From positions 1 to 22,861 of the forward strand of contig NZ_RIZI01000151.1 of assembly GCF_003721225.1 (NCBI RefSeq): DNA of 22,861 nucleotides, given 5' to 3'. Positions 7,117 through 15,414 of this stretch are shown one piece after another. The translations under genes were made by a program, and so were the position numbers. Positions within the stretch are counted from its first letter, which is position 1. The number at the start of each line of letters is the position of its first letter. Source of the DNA: Acidithiobacillus sulfuriphilus (GTDB lineage Bacteria > Pseudomonadota > Gammaproteobacteria > Acidithiobacillales > Acidithiobacillaceae). The notes beneath the pieces were generated by a model, which worked only from the letters and a program-made list of their open reading frames with translations, was not told the DNA's origin and ran no database searches.

Positions 7117-8264
7117 GTAGTCCTCTCCACTTCCCGGTGCGCCGCCCCCTGGCCCTCGCGCTCCTCGGCCTCGCCGGTCTGCTGCTGGCGGGCTGCCAAA
7201 ACAAGGCGAAGCAGGCGCCACCGGCGCTGGCAGTGCAGACCGTGATGGTCCAGACGCGCCCCATGACCCATTACGAGGGCTTTCTGGGGACGGTAACGCC
7301 GCTGCAGACGGCGCAGATCATTCCCCAGACCTCGGGCATGCTCAGCGGCGTCCATTTCCTTCCGGGCAGCGTGGTGCAAAAAGGCCAACTCCTGTTCACC
7401 ATCAACCCCGACCAGGCCCGCGCCGCCCAGGCCCAGGCCCAGGCCAAGGTGGCCGCGGATCTGGCTACCGCCAGCTATAACCGGAAGCTGGTGGAACAGG
7501 ATCGGCCGCTGGTGGCCAAGGACTTCATTACCCGCCAGAGCTATGATCAGGCAGTGTCCCAGGCCGATGCGGCCACCGCTCAGGTGCAGGCGGATCGCGC
7601 CGCCGTGCAGCAGGCGGCGCTGAATCTTTCCTATACGCGCATCACCGCGCCCATCAGCGGGCGCATCGGCCAGGCCCAGGTCAAGGCCGGCAATCTGGTG
7701 GTGGCCAATCAGACGGTCTTGACCACCATCAATCAAATTCAGCCCATCGCCATCAATTTCAGCGTGCCCCAGAATCTTCTGGATGCGGCACGGGCGGCCC
7801 AAGGGGCAGCGGCGCCCCTCCCGGTGCTGGACGAAAGCAGCCAGCACCAGATCGACCGCGCGCAGTTGATCTTTGTGGACAATACCGTGGGGGCCGGTAC
7901 CGGGACGGTGGCCCTGCAGGCCAGCGCGGCCAATGCCCAACTGGCCCTCTGGCCGGGCCAGTATGTCCTGGTGCAGATGCCGGTACAGCATCTGACGGCC
8001 GCCCCCATCCTGCCCGTGGGGGCCATCCAGCAAGGGCCCAAAGGGGCCTACGTCTATGTCGTGGCGGCCGGCAAGGCCGAGACCCGGCCGGTGGACGTAC
8101 TCTGGGAGGAAAGCAGCAGCGCCGTGGTGCAGGGATTGTCCACCGCTACGCCGATCATTTATCCCGTACCCACCCGCGTCTACCCGGGGGCCCGGATCAA
8201 GGTGGCGCCGGCCGCTGGCAAGACGCGCAAACACGCCCAGGCTGCGCCGGAGGCACAGCCGTGA
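7113..8264 (+). CDS. RND efflux periplasmic adaptor lipoprotein (MFP)
   Basis: This membrane-fusion protein links the transporter and the outer-membrane channel in the periplasm. In 383 residues I see a lipoprotein signal with lipobox LAGC (lipidated C28), a first beta-barrel/lipoyl half, an Ala/Gln-rich alpha-hairpin (about 95-170), the second lipoyl half with YTRITAPISGRIGQAQV, and beta-barrel and membrane-proximal domains with QPIAINFSVPQNLL and ILPVGAIQQGPKGAYVYVV, as in AcrA/MdtA-type adaptors. The C-terminus is lysine/alanine-rich and low in complexity. It overlaps both neighbours by 4 bases (ATGA and GTGA), so the three pump parts are translationally coupled. Confidence 0.92.
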   Translation: MSSPLHFPVRRPLALALLGLAGLLLAGCQNKAKQAPPALAVQTVMVQTRPMTHYEGFLGTVTPLQTAQIIPQTSGMLSGVHFLPGSVVQKGQLLFTINPDQARAAQAQAQAKVAADLATASYNRKLVEQDRPLVAKDFITRQSYDQAVSQADAATAQVQADRAAVQQAALNLSYTRITAPISGRIGQAQVKAGNLVVANQTVLTTINQIQPIAINFSVPQNLLDAARAAQGAAAPLPVLDESSQHQIDRAQLIFVDNTVGAGTGTVALQASAANAQLALWPGQYVLVQMPVQHLTAAPILPVGAIQQGPKGAYVYVVAAGKAETRPVDVLWEESSSAVVQGLSTATPIIYPVPTRVYPGARIKVAPAAGKTRKHAQAAPEAQP

Positions 8265-11200
8265 ATCTCTCGGCGCCCTTCATCCGCCGCCCGGTGATGA
8301 CCGTGATCCTGGTGGCTGGCTTGATGGTCTTCGGCATTTTCGCCTTCCTGCGTCTGCCCGTGGCGCTGCTGCCCAGTGTCGATTTCCCCACCGTCATGGT
8401 GGCCGCCAGCCTCCCCGGCGCGAGCCCCCAGACCATGGCCAGCGCCGTGGCCACGCCCCTGGAGAAACAGTTTTCGGCCGTACCGGGCCTGAGTGCCATG
8501 AGCTCGGTGAGCAGCAGCGGCTCGACCCGCATCGTCCTGCAGTTCGACCTCTCCCAGGACATCAATGTCGCCACCCAGAATGTGCAGAATGCCGTCACCC
8601 AGGCCGCTCATCTGCTGCCGCCGGGCATGCCCAGTCTGCCCTTCGTGAAGCAGCTCAACCCGTCGGCGGCGCCCATCGAATTCATTGCCGTATCCGCGCC
8701 CACCATGCCCATCTACCGCCTCAACCAGTATGCGGTGGACCGTCTGGTGCCGGCCATCTCCGGCATCCCCGGCGTGGCCCAGGTACAGGTCTTCGGCGAG
8801 CAAAACTATGCCGTGCGCATCCACGCCAATCCCTACGCCATGCAGGCGCGGGGCATCTCCCTGCAGAGCCTCTCCCAGGCCGTTTCCAACCACAACGTCA
8901 ACCTGCCCCAGGGCAATCTCCTCGGCGAGGTCCGCAATTTCGCGGTGAATGTCCATGGCCAGCTCAATGATGCGACGGCCTTTCAGGCAATGCCGCTGAA
9001 CTTCGCCAATGGCGCGGTGGTGCCCCTGAATGCCATTGCCGAGGTCAGCAACGGCGTGGACAATGACCAGATCGCCACCTGGCTCGGCCACGACCGGGCC
9101 ATCGTCCTCGCCGTGGTGCGCCAGCCAGATGCCGATACGGTGGCCATCTCCAGCGCCATTGCCCAGGATCTGCCGCGTCTGCAGGCTAGCCTGCCCGGCG
9201 GGGCGCAGATGCGGGTGGTCTACGACAAGGCCGACTACATCCGCACGGCGGTGGAAGAAGTGGAATTCACCCTCTTGCTGGCGTCGCTGCTGGTGGCCGG
9301 GGTGCTGTGGCTCTTTCTCGCGCGCAGGAGCCCCACCCTCATCGGCGCCCTGGCCATACCGACCTCCATCCTCGGCACCTTTGCGCTCATGATGGAGTTC
9401 GGCTATACCCTCAACACCCTCACCCTCCTCGCCCTCACCCTCTCGGTGGGTTTCGTGGTGGATGACGCCGTGGTCATGCTCGAAAATATCGCCCGTCACG
9501 AAGAGCATGGCGAAACGCCCTTCACCGCCGCCCTCCACGGCAGCCGCGAGATCGGCTTCACGGTCCTGTCCATGACCCTCTCCCTGGCCGTCGTCTTTTT
9601 GCCCTTTCTCGTCATGGGCGGCATCGTCGGCCGGCTCTTCCGCGAATTCGGCGTGACCATCGCCGTGGTGATCCTCATCTCCGGCGCCATTTCCCTCAGC
9701 CTCACCCCCATGCTCTGCGCCCGTTACCTGCAGGTACGCGTAGCCGACCCTACGACCTTCGAACGCGCCTTTGCCCGCCTGCGCGACTGGTATGGGCGCA
9801 GTCTGCGCGCGGCCCTGGGGCGGCGCGGATGGATCTATCTCGGTGCGTTGCTGAGTTTCGCCGCCATGATCGGCCTCTTCCTGGTCCTGCCTAAGGGCTT
9901 CATCCCCAGTGAGGACAGCGGCATCATCAACGGCAATCTCCAATATCCCCAGGGCATCAGCTTTGGCGATCTGTCCCGGACCCAGGAGGCCATTGCCGGC
10001 GCCATCACCCATAATGCCGCCGTGGACTCGGTCATCTCCAGCGCCGGCCAGGGCGCCGGGGCCTTCGGCTCGGCCAACAGCGGCCGCCTCATCATCCGCC
10101 TCAAGCCCGGCGGAGAGCGGCCCGCCGGGGAGCAGGTGATTCAGCAGTTGCGCCGCCTCGTCGCCCGCTTCCCCGGCGTCGAGGCCAGCTTTCAGTTGCC
10201 CCCGGCCATCCAGATGGGGCCCGTATCCTCGCAGTCCCGCTATCAATATGTCCTCCAGGGAGAGGATCAGGAGACCCTGGATAGCATCGCGCCCCGCCTG
10301 GAGGCGGCCCTGCGGCACATCCCCGGCCTGCAGAACGTGAACAGTGATCTGCAGTTGGCCAACCCCGAGATCGAGGTGAAGATTCTCCACCAGCGCGCCC
10401 AGGCCCTGGGGGTAACCCCCCAGGCCATCGAGGAGGCATTGAACTTTGCCTTCGGCGGGACGCAGGTGGGGACCATCTATGCCGCCACCAACCAGTACGA
10501 AGTGATCCTCGACCTCGCCCGGCAGTTTCAGCAAAATATCGGGGCGTTATCGGCCATCACCGTACCCGGCAGCACCGGCCTCGTGCCCCTGGCGGCCCTG
10601 GCGCAGTTCTCTTATGGGGTGGGGCCCCTGAGCATCAGCCATTACAACCTGCTGCCCAGCGTCACCCTCTCCTTCAACCTGGCCCCGGGGCTTTCCATCG
10701 GCCAGGCCACCAGCGCCGTGCAGGCGACGGCGCAAAAGATCCTGCCCCCCACGGTGCAGGGGGATTTCGGCGGTACGGCGGCCGCCTTCCAACAGTCCAA
10801 TTCCAGCCTGCCGCTGCTGCTGCTCGCCACCGTGGCCCTCATCTACGCCATCCTCGCCATCCTCTACGAGGACTTCATCCACCCCCTCACCATCCTCACC
10901 GCCCTGCCCCTGGCCGGTTTCGGCGCCCTGCTGGCGCTGTGGATCTTTCACAAGGAACTGGATCTCTTCAGCTTCGTAGGCATCATCATGCTGGTGGGGC
11001 TGGTGAAGAAGAACGGCATCATCATGATCGACTTCGCCATCGCCCGCCGCCGCGAAGGGGCCAGCGCCATGGATGCCATTGTCGATGCCTGCGTGACCCG
11101 CTTTCGCCCCATCATGATGACCAATCTCGCCGCCGTCCTCGGCATCCTCCCCATCGCCATCGGCTTCGGCACGGGCTCCGAGTCGCGCATCCCCCTGGGT

Positions 11201-11341
11201 ATCGCCGTGGCGGGCGGCATCATCGTCTCGCAGTTCCTCACCCTCTATGTAACGCCGGCGTTTTATGTCTTCTTCGAGGGGCTCAAGGAGCGCTGGGCGC
11301 CATTGCGGCGGAAGGCGATCACGCCGGGGGAGGCCCGGTGA
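8261..11341 (+). CDS. RND (HAE1-type) inner-membrane efflux transporter
   Basis: This proton-driven multidrug-type exporter is the energised part of the pump. The 1026 residues match the AcrB/MdtB/MdtC length. An N-terminal TM helix follows APFIRRPVM; two large periplasmic loops alternate with TM clusters. The TM4 proton relay Asp pair D401/D402 is in VVDDAVVMLENI and the TM10 lysine K917 in GLVKKNGIIMIDFA, so the proton path is intact. It starts with GTG 8261, overlapping the adaptor stop. The sequence recalls the MdtB/C group more than AcrB; substrates cannot be read from sequence. No clear terminator follows; the next 296 bases are regulatory. Confidence 0.93.
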   Translation: MNLSAPFIRRPVMTVILVAGLMVFGIFAFLRLPVALLPSVDFPTVMVAASLPGASPQTMASAVATPLEKQFSAVPGLSAMSSVSSSGSTRIVLQFDLSQDINVATQNVQNAVTQAAHLLPPGMPSLPFVKQLNPSAAPIEFIAVSAPTMPIYRLNQYAVDRLVPAISGIPGVAQVQVFGEQNYAVRIHANPYAMQARGISLQSLSQAVSNHNVNLPQGNLLGEVRNFAVNVHGQLNDATAFQAMPLNFANGAVVPLNAIAEVSNGVDNDQIATWLGHDRAIVLAVVRQPDADTVAISSAIAQDLPRLQASLPGGAQMRVVYDKADYIRTAVEEVEFTLLLASLLVAGVLWLFLARRSPTLIGALAIPTSILGTFALMMEFGYTLNTLTLLALTLSVGFVVDDAVVMLENIARHEEHGETPFTAALHGSREIGFTVLSMTLSLAVVFLPFLVMGGIVGRLFREFGVTIAVVILISGAISLSLTPMLCARYLQVRVADPTTFERAFARLRDWYGRSLRAALGRRGWIYLGALLSFAAMIGLFLVLPKGFIPSEDSGIINGNLQYPQGISFGDLSRTQEAIAGAITHNAAVDSVISSAGQGAGAFGSANSGRLIIRLKPGGERPAGEQVIQQLRRLVARFPGVEASFQLPPAIQMGPVSSQSRYQYVLQGEDQETLDSIAPRLEAALRHIPGLQNVNSDLQLANPEIEVKILHQRAQALGVTPQAIEEALNFAFGGTQVGTIYAATNQYEVILDLARQFQQNIGALSAITVPGSTGLVPLAALAQFSYGVGPLSISHYNLLPSVTLSFNLAPGLSIGQATSAVQATAQKILPPTVQGDFGGTAAAFQQSNSSLPLLLLATVALIYAILAILYEDFIHPLTILTALPLAGFGALLALWIFHKELDLFSFVGIIMLVGLVKKNGIIMIDFAIARRREGASAMDAIVDACVTRFRPIMMTNLAAVLGILPIAIGFGTGSESRIPLGIAVAGGIIVSQFLTLYVTPAFYVFFEGLKERWAPLRRKAITPGEAR

Positions 11342-11429
11342 AACGCCGGGTGGCCACCACGCCGCCATTACCCTGTTGGAAGCATCGGTATGCACTAATA
11401 TAGTGAGGCATCTGGCGCGGAAACTCTCC

Positions 11430-11444
11430 ATCATGGTGCATGAT
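11430..11444. promoter_or_regulatory. Inverted repeat, possible activator site
   Basis: ATCATG-GTG-CATGAT is a perfect 6-bp inverted repeat with a 3-base centre, about 165-180 bases upstream of the predicted sigma-54 start. That distance suits an enhancer-binding-protein site. It does not match the NtrC consensus well. Other small palindromes in the 11342-11637 gap are GGTGGCCACC (11349-11358) and CACTA-ATA-TAGTG near 11395-11407. Confidence 0.35.
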
Positions 11445-11583
11445 TCCTCCATCATTGCCGATAAAAATCCAACCGTAAGATAACTCACTCGCCAACGTAG
11501 AAATCGAACGCAAAGCCTGGCTGGTATAGATGGTGGGGATATCTACCCAGAACGGTGAGTGCGAAGACGCGACAATATTTTTT

Positions 11584-11599
11584 CGGCATGGCCTTTGCT
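11584..11599 (+). promoter_or_regulatory. Sigma-54 (RpoN) promoter for the partner-switch/Amt operon
   Basis: CGGCATG-GCCT-TTGCT matches the RpoN consensus TGGCACG-N4-TTGCW at the invariant GG (11585-11586) and GC (11597-11598), separated by exactly 10 bases, with only two core mismatches. Transcription would start near 11610, 28 bases before the ATG at 11638. Sigma-54 control is typical for nitrogen genes, which fits the amtB gene at the end of this run. Confidence 0.6.
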
Positions 11600-11637
11600 T
11601 GATCGGCTGAACTTCCCGTCCAGCAATAGGATTCGCC

Positions 11638-14202
11638 ATGCCGGAAAATGTCCGCCTTGCCGAGCGTGTGCCCATCGGTTCGTTTTATCGGGCGAATTTG
11701 GAGGCTGTGGAGGATGTGCGCAGCCGTACCTTCATTGCGCTCTGGCTTCCGGCATTTTTGTTGGTGATCGCGGGTATCGGGGTGTGGGAATCCCTAGCCT
11801 GGCATGGCAAGGCCCTGGTGGATGCACAACATTATCAGCGCTTGGCCGCAAGCGTACTCACCGTGGAGAAAGGGCGGGCCACGGACACCCAATGGCACGA
11901 TCTGCGCATGGCACAGGCCCGGATCATGGATATGCGGGAGAATTCCGGTGGCCACTTTCTCTCCCCCTATGAAAAAGCCCTTGTGTTCAATCAAACCCTG
12001 GTCGATGCGCTGAATGCCGTCTTGCAGGGCAGGACGGACGATATCGGGCAGGTCGAAGGCATTTTTTCCTCCGCCGCTGCCCACTATCGAGCCCAGGCGG
12101 CCGACGATCTGCGCTACGGGCAAGGGTTCTTGCTGGGGGGCGCCGCGGCTTTGTTCTTTGCCTTTCTCTATGCCTGGCTGGGCATTCTGCGGCCCATCGG
12201 CCGGCAAAGCAGGGAACGTGCCCTAGCCCTCGCCCGTGCCGGCGAGTTCAACGAGGATGTGATCAACACCGCGCGAGTGGTGATCCTGGTCGTGGACGCC
12301 GGGCAACGCATCGTTTTGGCTAATCACCATTGCCAGAGTCTTCTGCAATGGCCGCGGACGCAACTACTCGGGCACTCTTTGCTTGCGACGCTGGTGGCCG
12401 AGGGAGATCGTCCGGCCATGGCGGCTCTATTGGCCGATAGTGATCCTGACCGCATTCTCGAAATCCCGGCGTACACGGCGACCGGGGAAACCAGGGTCAT
12501 GGCCTGGTCGGCGACGGCGGTGCGCGATGTCAGCGGGCGCGAACTCCTGCAGGTAGCCATGGGCGTGGACGTCACCGAACGGGCACAGGCCCAGGTGGCC
12601 TTGCAGGGCGCTTTGCAGCAAGCCCAGTTGCTGAGCGATCGCCTCCGCGATGAGGCCCAGCAGGCTGCGGCGCTCCATGCCGTTTACCTCGGACAGCGGA
12701 CCATTTCCCTTCCGGGCCTTTCCGGTCTGGCGACCAGCATCACCAGTTCGGAAGTGGGTGGCGATTATTTCGACAGCTATGCCACCGCCCATGTGGCGGT
12801 GGCACTCCTTGGTGACGTCAGCGGCCACGGTTTGGCGGCCGGGAGCATCGTCGCCGTAGCCAAGTCCGCGGTCAACCAACTCCGTGAGGAAGGTATTGGA
12901 TGTCCGAAAAAAATTCTCACCCGCTTGAATGGCGCCATTCTGGGCACCGCCCAAGGCTTGCGCCTCATGACGATGGTCTGTGCCGCCGTTGATTTTCGCC
13001 GCGGCATCCTGCAGGTGGCCAATGCCGGACATCAATTTCCCTATCTGCAATGGCCAGACGGACGCTGGGAGTTGCTGGATATCGGCGGGCTTCCCCTCGG
13101 CCAAGAGGCATCGGCCGGGGTCGCCGTCAAACAATGGGATATCCCCTTGGGCAGCCGTTTGTTGCTCATCAGCGATGGTTGGGTGGAGGAGATTTCTCCG
13201 GCGGGTGAGCCCTTCGGTTACGAGCGCCTGGAAGCCGCCTTGGCACAGTTGGCCGAAGCGAATGATGAAGCCCTGCGCGACGGGTTATTTCAGATCCTGC
13301 GGATGTACTGCGAGCGCGAAGATTTCGAGGATGACATGACGATCATGGTACTGCGCCACGATGAACGCCTGCCCGAGCTACCCCATGTCGCTGATCAAGA
13401 AATCCGGGAAATCGTACGCATAGCCCAGAGTTTCTACCAGCAAAAAACCGAAAGGCTTTCCCCCCGGCTCTCTCGTCAACATCTCGTCCTGTTCGCTGAG
13501 GAGGGTTGGCAGGCACTTCTGCCGCGCATGGCAAGGGACGGATTGCGGCGGGTGCTGGTCTCCCCGGATCCATTTTTGCAGATTTTGGGCTGGGAGCGAC
13601 TGTTGGCGGCATACCAGGAGACGGACGACGAGCTGTCGGTATTTATGAATGCCGCTGCCCCGATCCAATTGCCCCTCACCCAGTCCGCAGACAAGGACGG
13701 CATCCTGGCAGCCACTTCGGTATGGTTGCAGGAAGCCCAAGCTCCCGAGATTTGGCTTGACACACTCACCCTCATGGCGGACGAACTCGTGGAGAATGCT
13801 CTCTATGCCGCGCCGCGGGATGCGCGCGGCGCGGCGCTCTACGCCAAGGGTACACCCCGTACTTTGGGCGAACAGGAAACGGCCCACCTCCGCCTGGCGC
13901 GCCGGGATAATGTCTTCGCTCTACAGATGATGGACAGTTGGGGCACGCTGACGCCGGCAATCTTCTTGCAGCGACTGACGGCCTATTTGGAGGGGGATGG
14001 ATTGCTGCCGGGCATCGGTGGCGGTGGGCTCTATCTCCTCTGGCGTTTCGCGGATTATCTGCAGATACGCGTTGTGCCTGGGCGGGAGAGCCGTCTGACG
14101 GTCTTCGTAAATCTTGATCGTTCCCCCACCGATGACCGTTATCCATCCTTCCAGTTTCTTTACCACAACGACATTCACGAGTGGAGCCATGAGCATGCTT
14201 GA
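11638..14202 (+). CDS. Membrane sensor: PAS, SpoIIE-type PP2C phosphatase, HATPase fusion
   Basis: The 854-residue protein is a candidate partner-switching enzyme. Order: TM1 (about 33-51), a helical extracytoplasmic domain (52-160), TM2 (about 162-183), a PAS domain (205-315, ending VDVTERAQAQ), a coiled-coil link, and a SpoIIE/RsbU phosphatase domain (about 345-575) with metal ligands D376 in GGDYFD, D393 in GDVSGHG, D513 in SDGW and D565/D566 in EDDMTIMVL. A segment of unknown fold (585-695) follows, then an RsbW-like HATPase region with N box DELVENAL (N720) and glycine-rich GIGGGGLYLL (792-801). A phosphatase and a putative kinase on one chain recall SypE and HsbR, but here membrane-bound. 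The ATG has AGGA 8 bases upstream. It overlaps the STAS gene, its likely substrate. Confidence 0.85.
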   Translation: MPENVRLAERVPIGSFYRANLEAVEDVRSRTFIALWLPAFLLVIAGIGVWESLAWHGKALVDAQHYQRLAASVLTVEKGRATDTQWHDLRMAQARIMDMRENSGGHFLSPYEKALVFNQTLVDALNAVLQGRTDDIGQVEGIFSSAAAHYRAQAADDLRYGQGFLLGGAAALFFAFLYAWLGILRPIGRQSRERALALARAGEFNEDVINTARVVILVVDAGQRIVLANHHCQSLLQWPRTQLLGHSLLATLVAEGDRPAMAALLADSDPDRILEIPAYTATGETRVMAWSATAVRDVSGRELLQVAMGVDVTERAQAQVALQGALQQAQLLSDRLRDEAQQAAALHAVYLGQRTISLPGLSGLATSITSSEVGGDYFDSYATAHVAVALLGDVSGHGLAAGSIVAVAKSAVNQLREEGIGCPKKILTRLNGAILGTAQGLRLMTMVCAAVDFRRGILQVANAGHQFPYLQWPDGRWELLDIGGLPLGQEASAGVAVKQWDIPLGSRLLLISDGWVEEISPAGEPFGYERLEAALAQLAEANDEALRDGLFQILRMYCEREDFEDDMTIMVLRHDERLPELPHVADQEIREIVRIAQSFYQQKTERLSPRLSRQHLVLFAEEGWQALLPRMARDGLRRVLVSPDPFLQILGWERLLAAYQETDDELSVFMNAAAPIQLPLTQSADKDGILAATSVWLQEAQAPEIWLDTLTLMADELVENALYAAPRDARGAALYAKGTPRTLGEQETAHLRLARRDNVFALQMMDSWGTLTPAIFLQRLTAYLEGDGLLPGIGGGGLYLLWRFADYLQIRVVPGRESRLTVFVNLDRSPTDDRYPSFQFLYHNDIHEWSHEHA

Positions 14203-15328
14203 AATCCATGCACAGCACCCCGCAGATACGTCTGCCGTCTTTCATCTCAAGGGGGTCATTGATGGTGATGCCAAGGAGATCCTGGGGCAACTCCGCGTCA
14301 TCCATGGCAACGCCGTTTTGGATTTTTCTGGCGTGCAACGCGTCAATTCCATGGGATTGGCCTTGCTGCTCACCGTATTTCGAGATCTCCATGGCCAAGG
14401 TGCCAGACTGACTGCTACGGGCATGAACCGGATGACGGCCATGCTCTTCAAAATGACCGGAGTGAATCAATATTTAATCGGCGCCGCAGTGCCAACTCCG
14501 CCGGAATCCCTCCCTGACGCAGGGCTTCCGATGCCGGTGAACAGCGTGGCGGCAGCGGCTCCGCCGGTGCTGGTAAAGCCCTCCGGCGAAGACTTTATGC
14601 GCCTCTCGGTCAACCTGCAGGAGCGGGCGCAACTGGAAGGCTGGTATTTCCTCAACACCTACCTGCAGCGGCGCTGGGGACGGCTCCTGCGTTTGGAGCC
14701 GCGCTTCGGCGCACTGGATCAGGAATATATGGCGCCTCCCGAGCATGCAGATATCGCCTTCGTATCGCCTTTCGATGTTTGCTCTCTCATATCCCAAGGG
14801 TTTTCCGTTTTGCGTTTCCCTTTGTGCCCCGCTGACGAAGCGGTGATCGTCTGCCGTGGCGATGATCATCGCCAATCCTGGGCGGATTTCGAACGACCAA
14901 AAATTCTCACAGCCAGGCTCGAAAGCTATGTCTATTTACTTGGCCGCCTGCTCATGGATGAAAGCGGTTTTCCCTCGGAACAGGCCAATTATCTTTTTGT
15001 CGGCAACGACATCAAGGTGGTGCAGATGCTGCTGCGCGGGATGGGGGATTTGGTGATATTGCCCAAACGGGTATTTGCCGGCCTGGCTGCGCTCACAAGG
15101 GAGGATTTGCGGGTGATGGACGAGACGCAAACAGATTTTGCCTTCCATGCCCTCTGTGTGGCGCCACATCGGCAGCGCGAAGCCCCTGCTATCGCCGGTT
15201 TGTTCGATGGGATCGTTGGCGAGGGAAAAGGCCAACAAATCCTGGATGAGCTGGGCATCCATGGCTGGCGCCCACCCCAGCCAGAGGAAGTGGACATGCT
15301 CATGCAAGTATATCGTCGCTATATCTGA
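14195..15328 (+). CDS. STAS anti-anti-sigma-like domain fused to PhnD-type binding domain
   Basis: In 377 residues, positions 1-97 form a STAS domain with LDFSGVQRVNSMGLALLL. S52 aligns with the serine phosphorylated in SpoIIAA/RsbV, though the usual DSSG/DSTG is NSMG. After a Pro/Ala-rich linker (98-131), residues 133-360 resemble a type 2 periplasmic-binding protein of the PhnD/phosphonate group (ADIAFVSPFDV, DFERPKILTARLESY, FVGNDIKVVQMLLRGMGDLVILP). There is no signal peptide, so the binding domain is predicted to be cytoplasmic. ATG 14195 was chosen because GGAG lies 8 bases upstream; ATG 14189 is too close to it. It overlaps the phosphatase gene by 8 bases, implying coupled synthesis. 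Ligand unknown. STAS call strong; binding-domain call by pattern. Confidence 0.8.
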   Translation: MLEIHAQHPADTSAVFHLKGVIDGDAKEILGQLRVIHGNAVLDFSGVQRVNSMGLALLLTVFRDLHGQGARLTATGMNRMTAMLFKMTGVNQYLIGAAVPTPPESLPDAGLPMPVNSVAAAAPPVLVKPSGEDFMRLSVNLQERAQLEGWYFLNTYLQRRWGRLLRLEPRFGALDQEYMAPPEHADIAFVSPFDVCSLISQGFSVLRFPLCPADEAVIVCRGDDHRQSWADFERPKILTARLESYVYLLGRLLMDESGFPSEQANYLFVGNDIKVVQMLLRGMGDLVILPKRVFAGLAALTREDLRVMDETQTDFAFHALCVAPHRQREAPAIAGLFDGIVGEGKGQQILDELGIHGWRPPQPEEVDMLMQVYRRYI

Positions 15329-15414
15329 AGATCGCTCCACCATTGAAGATCCGCTGGCCGATATTTCAGGAATAACCAATCAATATCACCCTATCCATGA
15401 CATGGAGAACACAC

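Noticed and set aside
8180..10534. Long minus-strand ORF opposite the RND genes (784 codons)
   Set aside because: Antisense to the adaptor and transporter, with a Gly/Glu/His/Asp-rich translation lacking domain motifs; a codon-bias artefact.
11384..11396. Second sigma-54-like site near TTGGAAG...TATGCA
   Set aside because: The GG and GC pairs are separated by 12 bases; RpoN promoters need 10.
15329..15414. Own sigma-54 promoter for amtB
   Set aside because: TGGCCGATATTTCAG has GG but no GC at the required spacing, so amtB is taken as co-transcribed with the upstream genes.
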